A DNA stretch of 64,000 nt from Candidatus Vecturithrix granuli (GTDB lineage Bacteria; Moduliflexota; Moduliflexia; Moduliflexales; Moduliflexaceae), in the NCBI GenBank assembly GCA_000739535.1, contig DF820464.1, positions 242,717 through 306,716 of the forward strand, read 5' to 3'. Shown here piece after piece: positions 8,995-17,697 of the stretch. Below the pieces are notes generated by a model that ran no database searches, was not told the DNA's origin, and saw only the letters and a program-made list of their open reading frames with translations. Position 1 is the first letter of the stretch, and every line of letters begins with the position of its first letter. The translations under genes were made by a program, and so were the position numbers.

Positions 8995-9044
8995 CTGTTG
9001 TTTCGGGAAATCCGCTTTGTTCCATTCCCGAAATAACAAATCAG
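8995..9044. repeat. Imperfect inverted repeat, TTGTTTCGGGAA family
   Basis: CTGTTGTTTCGGGAA is followed after a short spacer by TTCCCGAAATAACA. A more perfect copy of the same arms lies at 20475-20529, just upstream of the caspase-like gene. The rest of the gap between 9045 and 9244 shows no gene. Confidence 0.55.
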
Positions 9045-9244
9045 AACCTGCATTTGCTCTTGCTCATCCCTTTCCTGCGCTAGCAGAAATAATTTCTCTG
9101 TTTATTTTCTTGCAAATATTCCAACAAAAAAAGTAAGATGTTGACTTTGAGTATTTGCATAATCCAGCAATAGCACACTCATTCTGATGACATCAGTAAC
9201 ACAGGCATCATAAGAAAATGTGTGTTTTTATGAGTGAAATCACC

Positions 9245-9429
9245 GGTAGTGGTTAAATAATAAGTGATGACGCATGCGTCACGATGCGGTCAGGAGTGCG
9301 ACGAGGTCGTCGCAACGGCATCAGCGATGCCGCGCCTGTCAGGGCGTTGCCCTGAGGCGATGACCGCATCGCCCTCCTGTCTGTTGAGCAGTGTTCCGGG
9401 TCCCCACCACTTACAATTTAACCACTGCC
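9245..9429. repeat. MITE-like element, arms GGTAGTGGTTAAAT, core 2
   Basis: Terminal arms GGTAGTGGTTAAAT...TAAGTGAT and CACTTAC-A-ATTTAACCACTGCC bound a 185-base unit. Copies with the same arms but another core are at 40460-40573 and 56752-56864. The core here (CAGGAGTGCGACG, GGTCGTCGCA) matches the core of the element at 35102-35220. It reads open on the plus strand and would lengthen the downstream gene by 60 codons, which I reject as repeat-derived. Confidence 0.8.
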
Positions 9430-9443
9430 GTGGATTAAACGGT

Positions 9444-10661
9444 ATGTTAAAATATCGGTTTGAAAATTTTGGCGGCATCGTCGCCAGCGAAGATCCTCCG
9501 TTTCTGGCCTTTGTGGACCGGGATTACATGCGGGAACTCGGCTGCGGGGAATCGCCGTTGTGGGCAAATGCGGACACCTCTATCGGCAGATTGTCCGCAC
9601 CCACAGAAGTGCACTTTGCGGTTACGAACACCTGCTCGGCCGGCTGCGCGCATTGTTATATGGATGGCGGCCGACCTGACGAGGGCGAATTGGACACGGC
9701 TGCCCTGAAACGGGCGTTGGATGTGTTGGCCGATCTGAAAGTGTTTCATGTGGCGATGGGCGGAGGCGAGCTGTTTGAACGTCCGGACTGGCTGGAAATT
9801 GCCGAATATGCCCGGAGCGTCGGATTAGTGCCGAATTTAACCACCTCCGGTCGAGGATTCACGCCGGAGATCGCGCAGAAGCTCAAGATTTTCGGACAGG
9901 TGAACGTATCGGTTGATGGCGTCGGTGCGTATGCCGAAGTCTTTCGTGGTCAGGGGATGTTTGTTATCGCCGACCGCGCATTGGACATCTTGATTCAGGC
10001 CGGAGTATCAACCGGAATCAACTGCGTGATCGGGCGCAGGAATTTCGAAGGCATCCCGCAACTGTTTGAATACGCCCGAACGAAACGCCTGAAAGAAATC
10101 GAATTCCTCCGATTTAAACCGTCAGGACGTGGGAAAACCACCTACTTTAAGGAATGTACCACTTACGAGCAAAATAGAACGCTGGCCCCGTTGTTAGCCA
10201 GATTATCTGCCCAATACCAGATCACGGCCAAAATAGACTGCTCGTTTGTCCCGATGTTATGTTATCACAAACCGCCTGTTGACACCCTGGAAGCGATTGC
10301 CACGTATGGCTGCGAGGCCGGCAATGTGCTCTTGGGCATTCGCAGTAATGGCAGGGTCAGCGGCTGTTCGTTTTTAGAATGCTCCGGCGGCTCTGTGTTT
10401 GATCTTCCGCAGATTCTCGGAGAGGAAGGAGCTTTTCAAACCCTCACAACCTGGACGGAACGCGCGCCGGAGCCCTGCCGTTCGTGCGCGTATCTCAACA
10501 TCTGTAAAGGCGGATGTCACGGAGTAGCTGAATTTCTTACGGGTGATCCTGATCAACCGGATCCCGACTGCCCCTTTGTGGTTGAATATCAAAGGGATAA
10601 AGAACTACAGATTGTACAAAGGTCTCAAATTTTATTAAGAACTATCGAACCTGTTTCGTAG
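9444..10661 (+). CDS. Radical SAM protein with C-terminal SPASM domain
   Basis: From the ATG at 9444 the product is 405 residues. The radical SAM cluster motif CSAGCAHC is at residues 64-71 (CX3CX2C), followed by the GGGELF strand. A cysteine-rich SPASM region near the C-terminus (YGCEAGN, SGCSFLEC, CRSCAYLNICKGGCHG, PDCPF) would bind one or two auxiliary Fe-S clusters. Such proteins modify peptides or act in cofactor maturation. The N-terminus (FENFGGIVASEDPPFLAFVD) looks like a small peptide- or partner-handling module. I place the start after the repeat at 9245-9429 because the upstream frame is repeat sequence. No Shine-Dalgarno is obvious. The stop TAG lies within the next repeat. No precursor peptide gene is visible nearby. 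Confidence 0.82.
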   Translation: MLKYRFENFGGIVASEDPPFLAFVDRDYMRELGCGESPLWANADTSIGRLSAPTEVHFAVTNTCSAGCAHCYMDGGRPDEGELDTAALKRALDVLADLKVFHVAMGGGELFERPDWLEIAEYARSVGLVPNLTTSGRGFTPEIAQKLKIFGQVNVSVDGVGAYAEVFRGQGMFVIADRALDILIQAGVSTGINCVIGRRNFEGIPQLFEYARTKRLKEIEFLRFKPSGRGKTTYFKECTTYEQNRTLAPLLARLSAQYQITAKIDCSFVPMLCYHKPPVDTLEAIATYGCEAGNVLLGIRSNGRVSGCSFLECSGGSVFDLPQILGEEGAFQTLTTWTERAPEPCRSCAYLNICKGGCHGVAEFLTGDPDQPDPDCPFVVEYQRDKELQIVQRSQILLRTIEPVS

Positions 10662-10717
10662 TGAACGCTTCAGCGTTCTTGAAAATACTTGAAACAACGC
10701 TAAAGCGTTGACTACAA
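10657..10717. repeat. Palindromic element, CGCTTCAGCG family, carrying a gene's stop codon
   Basis: CGTAGTGAACGCTTCAGCGTT is mirrored by AACGCTAAAGCGTTGACTA. The radical SAM gene's TAG (10659-10661) is inside the left arm, so the element was either inserted at the gene end or has replaced the original terminus. Confidence 0.75.
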
Positions 10718-10730
10718 GCCAGAATGTTCA

Positions 10731-11387
10731 ATGATGCTAAACCAGACTCACTCCCCAAAACACCTCAGTATCGCCGGCGTCCTTTTAACCATTGGGGTCA
10801 CAATCGGATTTCTGTGGACGGCCTGGCAATGGCATCAACGCGACAACTGGCCTCCGAAATTAAGCGTCAGGGCGATCCAGGCCAACGAAGCGCAGACCTT
10901 TCGACACCTGCAGCAGTTTGCTCAGGCTCAAAAACTCTACAAAGAGGCTGACTGGGATCAAGATGGCAGAAAAACGTACGCCAAATTTCCCGCGCACCTC
11001 TGGATGTCTGTTGATAAGCACAATCAACAGGTTCCCGTCAATCTTGTTCCCCGCGAACTCGGGTTTGCCATGGGCGCAGATACGGCTGTCAACGGCTATT
11101 ATTTTCGCAACTTTGACGCACAAGAAGCCCCGGAAACGACATCCATCAAGAAAATTGATTACGCCAGCGAATGGGCGATGGCCGCGATTCCTGCTATCTA
11201 CCGTAAAACAGGACTGCTCATGTTCCTCAGTGATTCTTCCGGAGAGATTTTTGTCAAGGATACCAGAAATATCCCGCTGTTTTACCCCGCTAATCCCCAG
11301 TCCGACGAATGGAAGAGGATTGACACGCTTGAACAGCTACAACAACTTCAACGCACAATGGAGTACGGATCCCCAGATCCAACGTAA
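10731..11387 (+). CDS. Membrane-anchored DUF2950/pseudopilin-like protein
   Basis: The 218-residue product has one N-terminal membrane helix (about residues 14-32), then a periplasmic or external domain. The segment IQANEAQTFRHLQQFAQAQ (about residues 49-67), followed by DGRKTYAKFPAHLW and the late GYYFRNF, resembles proteins of the DUF2950 or major-pseudopilin-like type, in which an alanine-rich helix follows the membrane segment. The classical prepilin cleavage site is absent, so assembly into a pilus is not supported. Its role is unknown. It follows the radical SAM gene on the same strand across a repeat, and nothing shows they work together. Confidence 0.65.
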   Translation: MMLNQTHSPKHLSIAGVLLTIGVTIGFLWTAWQWHQRDNWPPKLSVRAIQANEAQTFRHLQQFAQAQKLYKEADWDQDGRKTYAKFPAHLWMSVDKHNQQVPVNLVPRELGFAMGADTAVNGYYFRNFDAQEAPETTSIKKIDYASEWAMAAIPAIYRKTGLLMFLSDSSGEIFVKDTRNIPLFYPANPQSDEWKRIDTLEQLQQLQRTMEYGSPDPT

Positions 11388-11582
11388 CACCGGCCAGGTG
11401 TTCCCGTGTTCTCTTCAGGTGGTTTCACGTCATCGTTCGGTATCTGTTCAGGCGAATACCGATGTCAAACATGACAACGAATTTGAGAAATCATCAAATT
11501 TGACGAAGAAATCCGGTATATTCTTGAATTCGTTATTTCTGAATTCGTCGTCATTTGGTGTTTTGAACGCCTCTCGCCTGAG

Positions 11583-12545
11583 TTATCCGCGTTGAATCAG
11601 GTAGCCGATGTAGGTGGCGTACACCAGAATAAACCCCATTCCTTTCCAGCGATTAATGGTGTATTTCTTCCCGACTGCCAGCCCTAAGAGCAGCAGAGTA
11701 CTGGCGAAAATAACCATGAGAATATCGGTATTATTTAACACGTCAAAGGCAAGCGGACGGATCAGTGAGCTGAGACCTAAAATCCATAAAATATTGAATA
11801 TATTCGAGCCAATCACGTTGCCGACCGCAATATCCGTGTTTTTGCGGTAGGCGGCCATGGCTGAGGTGACCAATTCCGGCAGCGAGGTGCCGACCGCCAC
11901 AATCGTCAACCCGATTAACGATTGGCTGACGCCAAAGGCGGTCGCGATCTTGACCGCGCCATTGACTACCCATTGACCGCCCAGAAAAAGGCCAATGACT
12001 CCGCCGAGTACGTACAGACCCGCATTCCTGAGCGTGAGCGGGCGTTCAGAGGTGTCAATTTCCTCAGGAACCGAATCTTGCAAGGCTAAACGATAAATGT
12101 AGGCCATGAACAATGAGAAGAAGAACAGCAAGAGCAGGCCGTCAATGCGGCTCAGCATAAGCTGCGGCGTATCTGCTAATAGGGCGGCGTTCGCCAGGAA
12201 GCCCAATAAGAGCACGGCAGTCAACGAGAATGGGATTTCAATCAGCATGGTATTTTCTTTAATCGGCAGGGAATAAAACAGGGCTGAGACGCCCAGAATG
12301 AGCAGAATATTCGCCACATTACTGCCCAGCACATTCCCAATCGCCAGATCCGCGCTGCCCTTAAAAGCGGACACCACGCTGACAATCAATTCCGGCAAGG
12401 ACGTGCCGAAGGAGACAATGGTTAACCCGATCACTATATCGGAAATATGATAGTACCTGGCAATCGCCGAGGCGCCGATCACCAGAATATCCGCGCCTTT
12501 AATTAACAACACAAAACCAACAAGAAATAAGAGATAGGTTAGCAT
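11583..12545 (-). CDS. Calcium/sodium antiporter of the CaCA family (YrbG-like)
   Basis: This 320-residue protein has about ten membrane helices arranged as two inverted halves. Each half has the alpha-repeat signatures: SFGTSLPELIVS with IGNVLGSNVANILLILG in the first, and AVGTSLPELVTS with VGNVIGSNIFNILWILG in the second. The family exchanges Ca2+ for Na+ or H+ across the inner membrane. The start lacks a clear ribosome-binding site. The 195-base gap before it (11388-11582) contains several imperfect inverted repeats and no gene. Confidence 0.93.
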   Translation of the reverse strand: MLTYLLFLVGFVLLIKGADILVIGASAIARYYHISDIVIGLTIVSFGTSLPELIVSVVSAFKGSADLAIGNVLGSNVANILLILGVSALFYSLPIKENTMLIEIPFSLTAVLLLGFLANAALLADTPQLMLSRIDGLLLLFFFSLFMAYIYRLALQDSVPEEIDTSERPLTLRNAGLYVLGGVIGLFLGGQWVVNGAVKIATAFGVSQSLIGLTIVAVGTSLPELVTSAMAAYRKNTDIAVGNVIGSNIFNILWILGLSSLIRPLAFDVLNNTDILMVIFASTLLLLGLAVGKKYTINRWKGMGFILVYATYIGYLIQRG

Positions 12546-12615
12546 AGCATCGTCAGGAGACGAAAAGCCAGGCGTTTACTCTAAACGCCCTACTTTTGTC
12601 CGCCTATGAAAAGAA

Positions 12616-13668
12616 TTATGAGGTTTCTTCAATTAAGGGTATCCATTGTGCCTCAGCATGACCCAGCAATCTGGCAAAATCTTGTGATAGTTTAGCTTCT
12701 AATGAGGCAATTTCGGTTTCTGATAGCGCATTCAACTCAATTTTCCCTCCGGCAAACATATCATGTCCGCCAGCGTTATTCGAATCAGGTACCAACTTTT
12801 TAATCAATTTTCCGGCATGGGCTTTAGTATTCGTTGACCGGATGGAGAGATACAACGTGTGACCAAAGCGTCCGGTACACAACACCCAACTGATGTGTTC
12901 CTGGCGCATCAATAAATCCGCCATTTCTGCGACCACTTCAGGCATCGTAATCTCTCCTAAATGCGCGCACGAAAGGTGCCGGAATATCCGGGTTTTTTGC
13001 AGCACGTTGGCTAATGTCGCAAAATAAGAACGCGAGAGCCTGGGGCGGCTGATACGAGCTAATTTCCGCATTGATGCTCTGGAATAGACAAAAAAATGCG
13101 CTTTCACATCCTTTGACGTGGCGTCGCGGCCTAAATCTTGCGTTTCGGAACGAATGGCATAGGTTAAGGCGGTCGCAACATCAGGAGGGATGGGTAAACA
13201 ACTGATTTCCAGCAAAAGGGTTAAAAGCGTGGCAGTCGCCCCAATATCCGGTTCGATAATGGTTAATTGGCTATTCAGACCCCGGCGCTGCAGATGATGA
13301 TCGATGACAAGATGGCAGCGTAAATCAGCCGGAATCGCGGTATTACCAGCGCCGGGCTGCGTATCAAGCACGGCAATACGGTCGTAGTGTCTATAGTTGA
13401 TTTGGTGCAGTTTTTTTAAGGGGATTTTTAGTTCCCTCACCATGGCGCGATTCTCAGCTCGACCGACCCAGCCGGTATAGGCAATCGTACTCTTGACATG
13501 GGCAATTTTCTGCGCCAGGTACCGTAACGCCATCGCACTGGCAAGCGCATCGGGATCAGGATTATGGTGCAGCAGAATCAATAATTTCTGCTGGCCTTGC
13601 AACAATTTTTCAAGCTGCCCAAAACAGGCATCGAGATCATTATCGAATTTCATCTCATCCAAGCTCAT
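12616..13668 (-). CDS. DHH/DHHA1 phosphoesterase (NrnA-type oligoribonuclease or cyclic-dinucleotide phosphodiesterase)
   Basis: The 350-residue product has a DHH domain (HHNPDPDALASAMALRYL near residue 35, VLDTQPGAG, and the signature DHHLQ near residue 125) and a C-terminal DHHA1 domain ending with AGGHDMFAGGKI. Family members hydrolyse short RNAs, pAp or linear or cyclic dinucleotides using Mn2+ in the cytoplasm. The start ATG at 13668 overlaps the end of the upstream CDF gene by 14 bases. An ATG at 13653 is an alternative. The overlap suggests translational coupling. Confidence 0.88.
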   Translation of the reverse strand: MSLDEMKFDNDLDACFGQLEKLLQGQQKLLILLHHNPDPDALASAMALRYLAQKIAHVKSTIAYTGWVGRAENRAMVRELKIPLKKLHQINYRHYDRIAVLDTQPGAGNTAIPADLRCHLVIDHHLQRRGLNSQLTIIEPDIGATATLLTLLLEISCLPIPPDVATALTYAIRSETQDLGRDATSKDVKAHFFVYSRASMRKLARISRPRLSRSYFATLANVLQKTRIFRHLSCAHLGEITMPEVVAEMADLLMRQEHISWVLCTGRFGHTLYLSIRSTNTKAHAGKLIKKLVPDSNNAGGHDMFAGGKIELNALSETEIASLEAKLSQDFARLLGHAEAQWIPLIEETS

Positions 13669-14560
13669 TGTTCTTTTCGAAATATGGTTCGATATGAATG
13701 AGCACATCAATCATTCCAATGTCAGAATTCAGCACAACATTTTTGACGGATGTGGCGATATTGTGACCTTCTTCGACATCGAGATGAGGATTCACCTGGA
13801 CATGGAAATCAACAAAATAGACTGAAGAAATTGATCGGCTTCTGATTTTGTGAACGCCTTGCACTCCCGGGACAGAATCGGACAATTCTTCAATACGCTT
13901 GACAACGGTTTCATCTGTTCCTCTTTCTGATAAATCGTGAATCGGTTGAGACACAATCATCCAGGCCGCCTGGAGAATGAATAAGGAGACCGCCACCGTC
14001 GCCACATGATCAAGAAACGACCACGCCGGCAAAAAATATGAGGCGGCAACGGCAACGGCAACAGGGATTGAGGAAAACGCATCCGACCGGTGATGCCAGG
14101 CGTTTGCAATCACCGCAGAGGACTTGACTTTTTTGCCGACTTTTATCGTCCAATGATAAAGCCATTCTTTGACGACAATTGAAATAATAGCGGAGACAAA
14201 GGCAATCAAGGCTGGAGGATTCTCGTGGTGTTTGTTGAGGGTTATAATGGAACTATATCCTAGGCCAAGCCCCACGAGGCCAAGGGCGCCCCCAATAATG
14301 ATTGTCACAATGGCTTCGATTTTTCGATGACCGTAGGGATGCTCAACATCTGGCGCTTTGCCCCAAAATCGAGCGCCAACTAAGACGACAATGTCTGTTG
14401 CAGAATCAGAGAGGCTATGCACCCCATCTGCAAGCACAGCCTGACTATGTCCATACCATCCAGCGAACACTTTAAACGTTGCGAGAGAGAGATTGATCAG
14501 CATGCCAATTATTGTTATTCGATTGACTTCACGTACACTTTCATCAAGCTTATGGGCCAT
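13655..14560 (-). CDS. Cation diffusion facilitator (CDF) family metal exporter
   Basis: The 301-residue product has six membrane helices and a cytoplasmic C-terminal domain. The metal-site motifs are HSLSDSATDIVVL (about residues 47-59) and HHRSDAFSSIPVA (about residues 156-168), with the HPYGHRKIEA loop between them. CDF proteins expel Zn2+, Mn2+, Fe2+ or Co2+ in exchange for protons. AGGAGG precedes the ATG. It overlaps the DHH gene downstream and follows marC with a 37-base gap, forming a likely three-gene unit. Confidence 0.93.
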   Translation of the reverse strand: MAHKLDESVREVNRITIIGMLINLSLATFKVFAGWYGHSQAVLADGVHSLSDSATDIVVLVGARFWGKAPDVEHPYGHRKIEAIVTIIIGGALGLVGLGLGYSSIITLNKHHENPPALIAFVSAIISIVVKEWLYHWTIKVGKKVKSSAVIANAWHHRSDAFSSIPVAVAVAASYFLPAWSFLDHVATVAVSLFILQAAWMIVSQPIHDLSERGTDETVVKRIEELSDSVPGVQGVHKIRSRSISSVYFVDFHVQVNPHLDVEEGHNIATSVKNVVLNSDIGMIDVLIHIEPYFEKNNELG

Positions 14561-14597
14561 TTCCCCCTCCTGAGACTGAGATCATCGCTTCATAGGT

Positions 14598-15242
14598 CTA
14601 TTGAATGCTTATCAATTCGTTGATGACGTTGATGACGCCGGTAATAATGAACTGCACGCTCATGCAGAGCAGCAAAAATCCCATCATGCGTTCCACAATA
14701 TTCATGCCTGTGACTCCTAAGAATGTTGATATTTTGGCTGATGCATGCAAAATCAGCCAGGTGCTCAAAGTGACAATTGCAATGGCGATAAGAATCGCAG
14801 CATAATCGTACCAATGATGTACTAACGATGTCAAGCCTAAAGTGACAGCAATTGCACCGGGGCCGCTTAACAGAGGCATGGCAAGCGGCGTAAACGAAAC
14901 ATCCGGCTTATTAACGGATTCCGTTTGTTCTTCCTGGGTTTGTTTGTACTTTGGCTGTGCTTGCAACATATCCCGGGCCATCTGAAAAAGAATTAACCCT
15001 CCTGCAATGCGAATGCCGGGGATGGAAATTCCGAAAAAGCGCATAATCGTATTCCCGCCGATCAGAAACAGACTGAGCAGGATAAATACATACACACAGG
15101 CTTTTTTGAGTTGTTGACGCAGGCGTGGTTCGGAATCCCCTTCGGTAATCACGACAAACATTGGGATAGCGCCAATTGGATCCACGATCGGAAAGAGCGC
15201 GATCAACGCGGAGAGAATAATTTGTGCCCATGCGAACAGCAT
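14598..15242 (-). CDS. MarC-family integral membrane protein
   Basis: This 214-residue, six-helix protein starts with FPIVDPIGAIPMFVVIT and contains PLLSGPGAIAVTLGL, both typical of MarC/UPF0056. The molecular function of the family is unresolved; despite the name it is not shown to mediate multiple antibiotic resistance. A hydrophilic loop of about 30 residues between helices 3 and 4 (AQPKYKQTQEEQTESVNKPD) is longer than in many relatives. AAGGAGG lies before the ATG. It heads the marC-CDF-DHH run. Confidence 0.9.
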   Translation of the reverse strand: MLFAWAQIILSALIALFPIVDPIGAIPMFVVITEGDSEPRLRQQLKKACVYVFILLSLFLIGGNTIMRFFGISIPGIRIAGGLILFQMARDMLQAQPKYKQTQEEQTESVNKPDVSFTPLAMPLLSGPGAIAVTLGLTSLVHHWYDYAAILIAIAIVTLSTWLILHASAKISTFLGVTGMNIVERMMGFLLLCMSVQFIITGVINVINELISIQ

Positions 15243-15263
15243 CTTTGACCTCCTTTTGAATAA

Positions 15264-15296
15264 AAAAACCAGGTTTCTTGAAGAAACCTGGTTTTT
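15264..15296. terminator. Intrinsic terminator after the aminomutase/ligase operon
   Basis: AAAAACCAGGTTTCTT and its complement AAGAAACCTGGTTTTT with a one-base loop. It lies 36 bases past the stop of the ATP-grasp gene (minus strand) and before marC. Confidence 0.8.
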
Positions 15297-15331
15297 CTCA
15301 TAACATCAAGCTTTCTTTGTAAATGTCTTGC

Positions 15332-16342
15332 TCAGGCCGCCTGTTCGAGATATTCCTGCACTACCGCCGCATCGACCCGGGTCAACGCGGAACGCATGAT
15401 ACTATCAATCAATTCTCGATAAGAGATACCCATCAGGGTGCAGAGAATCGGTAGGTCAGAATGTTCGGGATGAATGCCGGCCAATGGATTCACTTCGATA
15501 AAGTTCGGCATGCCATTGGCGTCTGCCCGCAGGTCAAGGCGCCCGGCGTCACGGCAGCCTAAGCCGCGCCAGGCAGCCAGGGCGACCTCACTGGCTTTTT
15601 GCGCCATCGCATCGGTTGCCAGCTGATATTCAACCAACCCTTCCCAGTGCTCCTTATTGGCATAAGAATACACATCCTGTTCGGCCTGATCGTTCAGGAT
15701 GACTTCCATCACTCCGATCACACGCGCCTCCTTGCCAGTTCCAAGAACACCTACAGTAAACTCCCGTCCCGGCAAAAAGGTTTCAATCAGCACGGGCTGA
15801 TGATAGTTTGCTAACAGCTTCAGGCAGATGTGGTGCAATTCATGCTGATTGCGAATCTTTGAGGCTGCAGTCACACCCTTACCCGTGCCTTCGGCAACAG
15901 GCTTGGCAAAGAGCGGAAACGGCAATGAGATGTTCTCAATGTCTGCTTCTGAACTCACGACAGCGAAATCGGGCGTCGGAATGCCCATATCGCGAATCAC
16001 ATGCTTGGTCATCCCTTTGTGTAGCGTAAGAGCCAGCACCAGTGAATCCGAAAACACACAAGGAATCTGATGGGCTTCTAACAGAGCAGGAACCAGGGAC
16101 TCTCTGCCAAAACCATACATGCCCTCAGCAATGTTAAACACCAGATCCCAGCGTTCGCCCAGGGCCAGGCGTTTCATTAAGTTCCTGGCATGGCCAATCC
16201 GGCTCGTCTGATACCCTAAGGCTTGTAATGTGCGCTCAATGGCGTCAATGGTACTGCATCGATCAAATTCCGCCGTCTCTTCCTCGCCATAGCCTTCAGC
16301 AAGATAATCATCTCGCAAATCATACGTTAACCCAATATTCAT
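15332..16342 (-). CDS. D-Ala-D-Ala ligase-like ATP-grasp enzyme
   Basis: From the ATG at 16342 the protein has 336 residues. It shows the ATP-grasp ligase layout of the Ddl family: NIGLTYDLRDDYL N-terminus, FNIAEGMYGFGRES (about residues 70-83, the Ddl-like serine region), SLVLALTLHKGMTK, FPLFAKPVAEGTGKGV (ATP-binding lysine), LIETFLPGREFTVGVLG and the metal-binding FIEVNPLAGIHPEHSDLP. It should join two amino acids, or an amino acid and another carboxylate, with ATP. The ATG overlaps the stop of the upstream aminomutase gene as ATGA, so the two are translationally coupled. I therefore doubt a cell-wall role; a substrate related to beta-lysine is plausible but inferred. Confidence 0.85.
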   Translation of the reverse strand: MNIGLTYDLRDDYLAEGYGEEETAEFDRCSTIDAIERTLQALGYQTSRIGHARNLMKRLALGERWDLVFNIAEGMYGFGRESLVPALLEAHQIPCVFSDSLVLALTLHKGMTKHVIRDMGIPTPDFAVVSSEADIENISLPFPLFAKPVAEGTGKGVTAASKIRNQHELHHICLKLLANYHQPVLIETFLPGREFTVGVLGTGKEARVIGVMEVILNDQAEQDVYSYANKEHWEGLVEYQLATDAMAQKASEVALAAWRGLGCRDAGRLDLRADANGMPNFIEVNPLAGIHPEHSDLPILCTLMGISYRELIDSIMRSALTRVDAAVVQEYLEQAA

Positions 16343-17697
16343 GAAAGGTTCCCTCCCTGGCACGATGACTGATGATATGCCGGATAACGATAGGTATTGC
16401 CTTCGTAATTTCTCAGCACGAGATCCTGTCCATCTCGTCCTACCACATATTCAGGCAGCAGAGGAATTTTTCCGCCGCCTCCAGGTGCATCAATCACATA
16501 CGTGGGGATGGCATAGCCAGTGGTATGTCCCCGCAAGCCTTGAATAATTTCTAATCCTTTTTCCACGGGCGTACGAAAATGGCCTGAGCCGGAAATCGGA
16601 TCGCACTGATACAAGTAGTACGGTCTGACCCGAATTTTGAGTAAGCCGTGCATCAGGCGTTTCATCGTATCCACCTGATCATTGACCCCGGCCAATAACA
16701 CGGTCTGGCTGCCCATCGGAATTCCGGCATCTGCCAGCCGATTACACGCTTGCGCTGTTTCTGGTGTTAGTTCTTCCGGATGAGTAAAGTGAATACTCAC
16801 CCACAACGGATGATAGCGTTTTAACATGCGCGTCAGCGCAGGCGTAATGCGCTGCGGTAACACGACCGGAACTTTGGTGCCGATGCGAAGCAATTCAACG
16901 TGTGGAATACGCCGCAGCCGGGATAAGAGCCACTCCAGGCGATCATCAGACAGGGTAAGCGGGTCGCCTCCGGAAATGAGCACATCGCGGATGACCGGAT
17001 GAGCTTCAATGTAGGCAATCGCCTGTTCCCACTGTTGACGGTCGCAGCTATGCGATTTGGCGTCGCCCACCATCCGCGAACGCGTACAATAACGGCAATA
17101 GGTAGAACAAAAATCTGTAACCAGAAACAAAACCCGATCCGGATAACGATGCACTAAACCGGGCACCGGGCTGGTATGCTCTTCGCCAAGCGGATCGCCA
17201 GATTCTTCAGGCGCAATCCGGAATTCCGCCGTCACCGGAACAACTGAGCGACGTACCGGATGTTGCGGATCAATCCGATCCAAAAGACTCAGATAGTATG
17301 GAGTGATACTTAACGGCAAACTGCCGCGATGCGCTGCAAGGGCAGCCTGTTCCTCGGTCGAGAGATCAAGGATGTTGGCAAGCGTTTGCACATCACGAAC
17401 ACGGTTGCGAATTTGCCAATGCCAGTCATTCCATTGCATTTCAGTTGCCTCAGGAAAAAACTGGGTCCGAAACGCTGCTGAGCGCTCGCTCTGGACAAAT
17501 TTCGGTTTTCCCCCATGTAAAACGCGAATGTGGGGGCGATTGTCGGCTTGAGGTTGTGTAAGAAGTGATAATGATGGATGCTTCAGGGGATCGACATACT
17601 CGTCGTTTTCCCCGATTAAGGAGGCAGATGATGGTGGAGGTTCTAACGTTTCTGTCGAGGATTCCGAACTGCGGGAGAGAAGCACTGTCTTTTTCAT
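16339..17697 (-). CDS. kamA: KamA-family radical SAM aminomutase (lysine 2,3-aminomutase-like)
   Basis: The 452-residue product carries the radical SAM motif CSTYCRYC at residues 197-204, RSRMVGD just after it, DVLISGGDPLTLSD (about residues 239-252), and the late PLYVIDAPGGGGKIPL-like segment that contains PLP-associated residues of lysine 2,3-aminomutases. These enzymes convert L-lysine to L-beta-lysine using S-adenosylmethionine, PLP and a [4Fe-4S] cluster. The N-terminus has about 70 extra polar residues compared with short KamA/EpmB proteins. GAGGAC lies 6 bases before the ATG. It is coupled by ATGA to an ATP-grasp ligase gene and is divergent from a sigma-54 activator gene. Glutamate 2,3-aminomutase activity is an alternative. 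Confidence 0.87.
   Translation of the reverse strand: MKKTVLLSRSSESSTETLEPPPSSASLIGENDEYVDPLKHPSLSLLTQPQADNRPHIRVLHGGKPKFVQSERSAAFRTQFFPEATEMQWNDWHWQIRNRVRDVQTLANILDLSTEEQAALAAHRGSLPLSITPYYLSLLDRIDPQHPVRRSVVPVTAEFRIAPEESGDPLGEEHTSPVPGLVHRYPDRVLFLVTDFCSTYCRYCTRSRMVGDAKSHSCDRQQWEQAIAYIEAHPVIRDVLISGGDPLTLSDDRLEWLLSRLRRIPHVELLRIGTKVPVVLPQRITPALTRMLKRYHPLWVSIHFTHPEELTPETAQACNRLADAGIPMGSQTVLLAGVNDQVDTMKRLMHGLLKIRVRPYYLYQCDPISGSGHFRTPVEKGLEIIQGLRGHTTGYAIPTYVIDAPGGGGKIPLLPEYVVGRDGQDLVLRNYEGNTYRYPAYHQSSCQGGNLS

Noticed and set aside
9264-9443. 60-codon upstream extension of the SPASM radical SAM gene
   Set aside because: It is encoded by the MITE-like palindrome at 9245-9429, has no family similarity and no ribosome-binding site.
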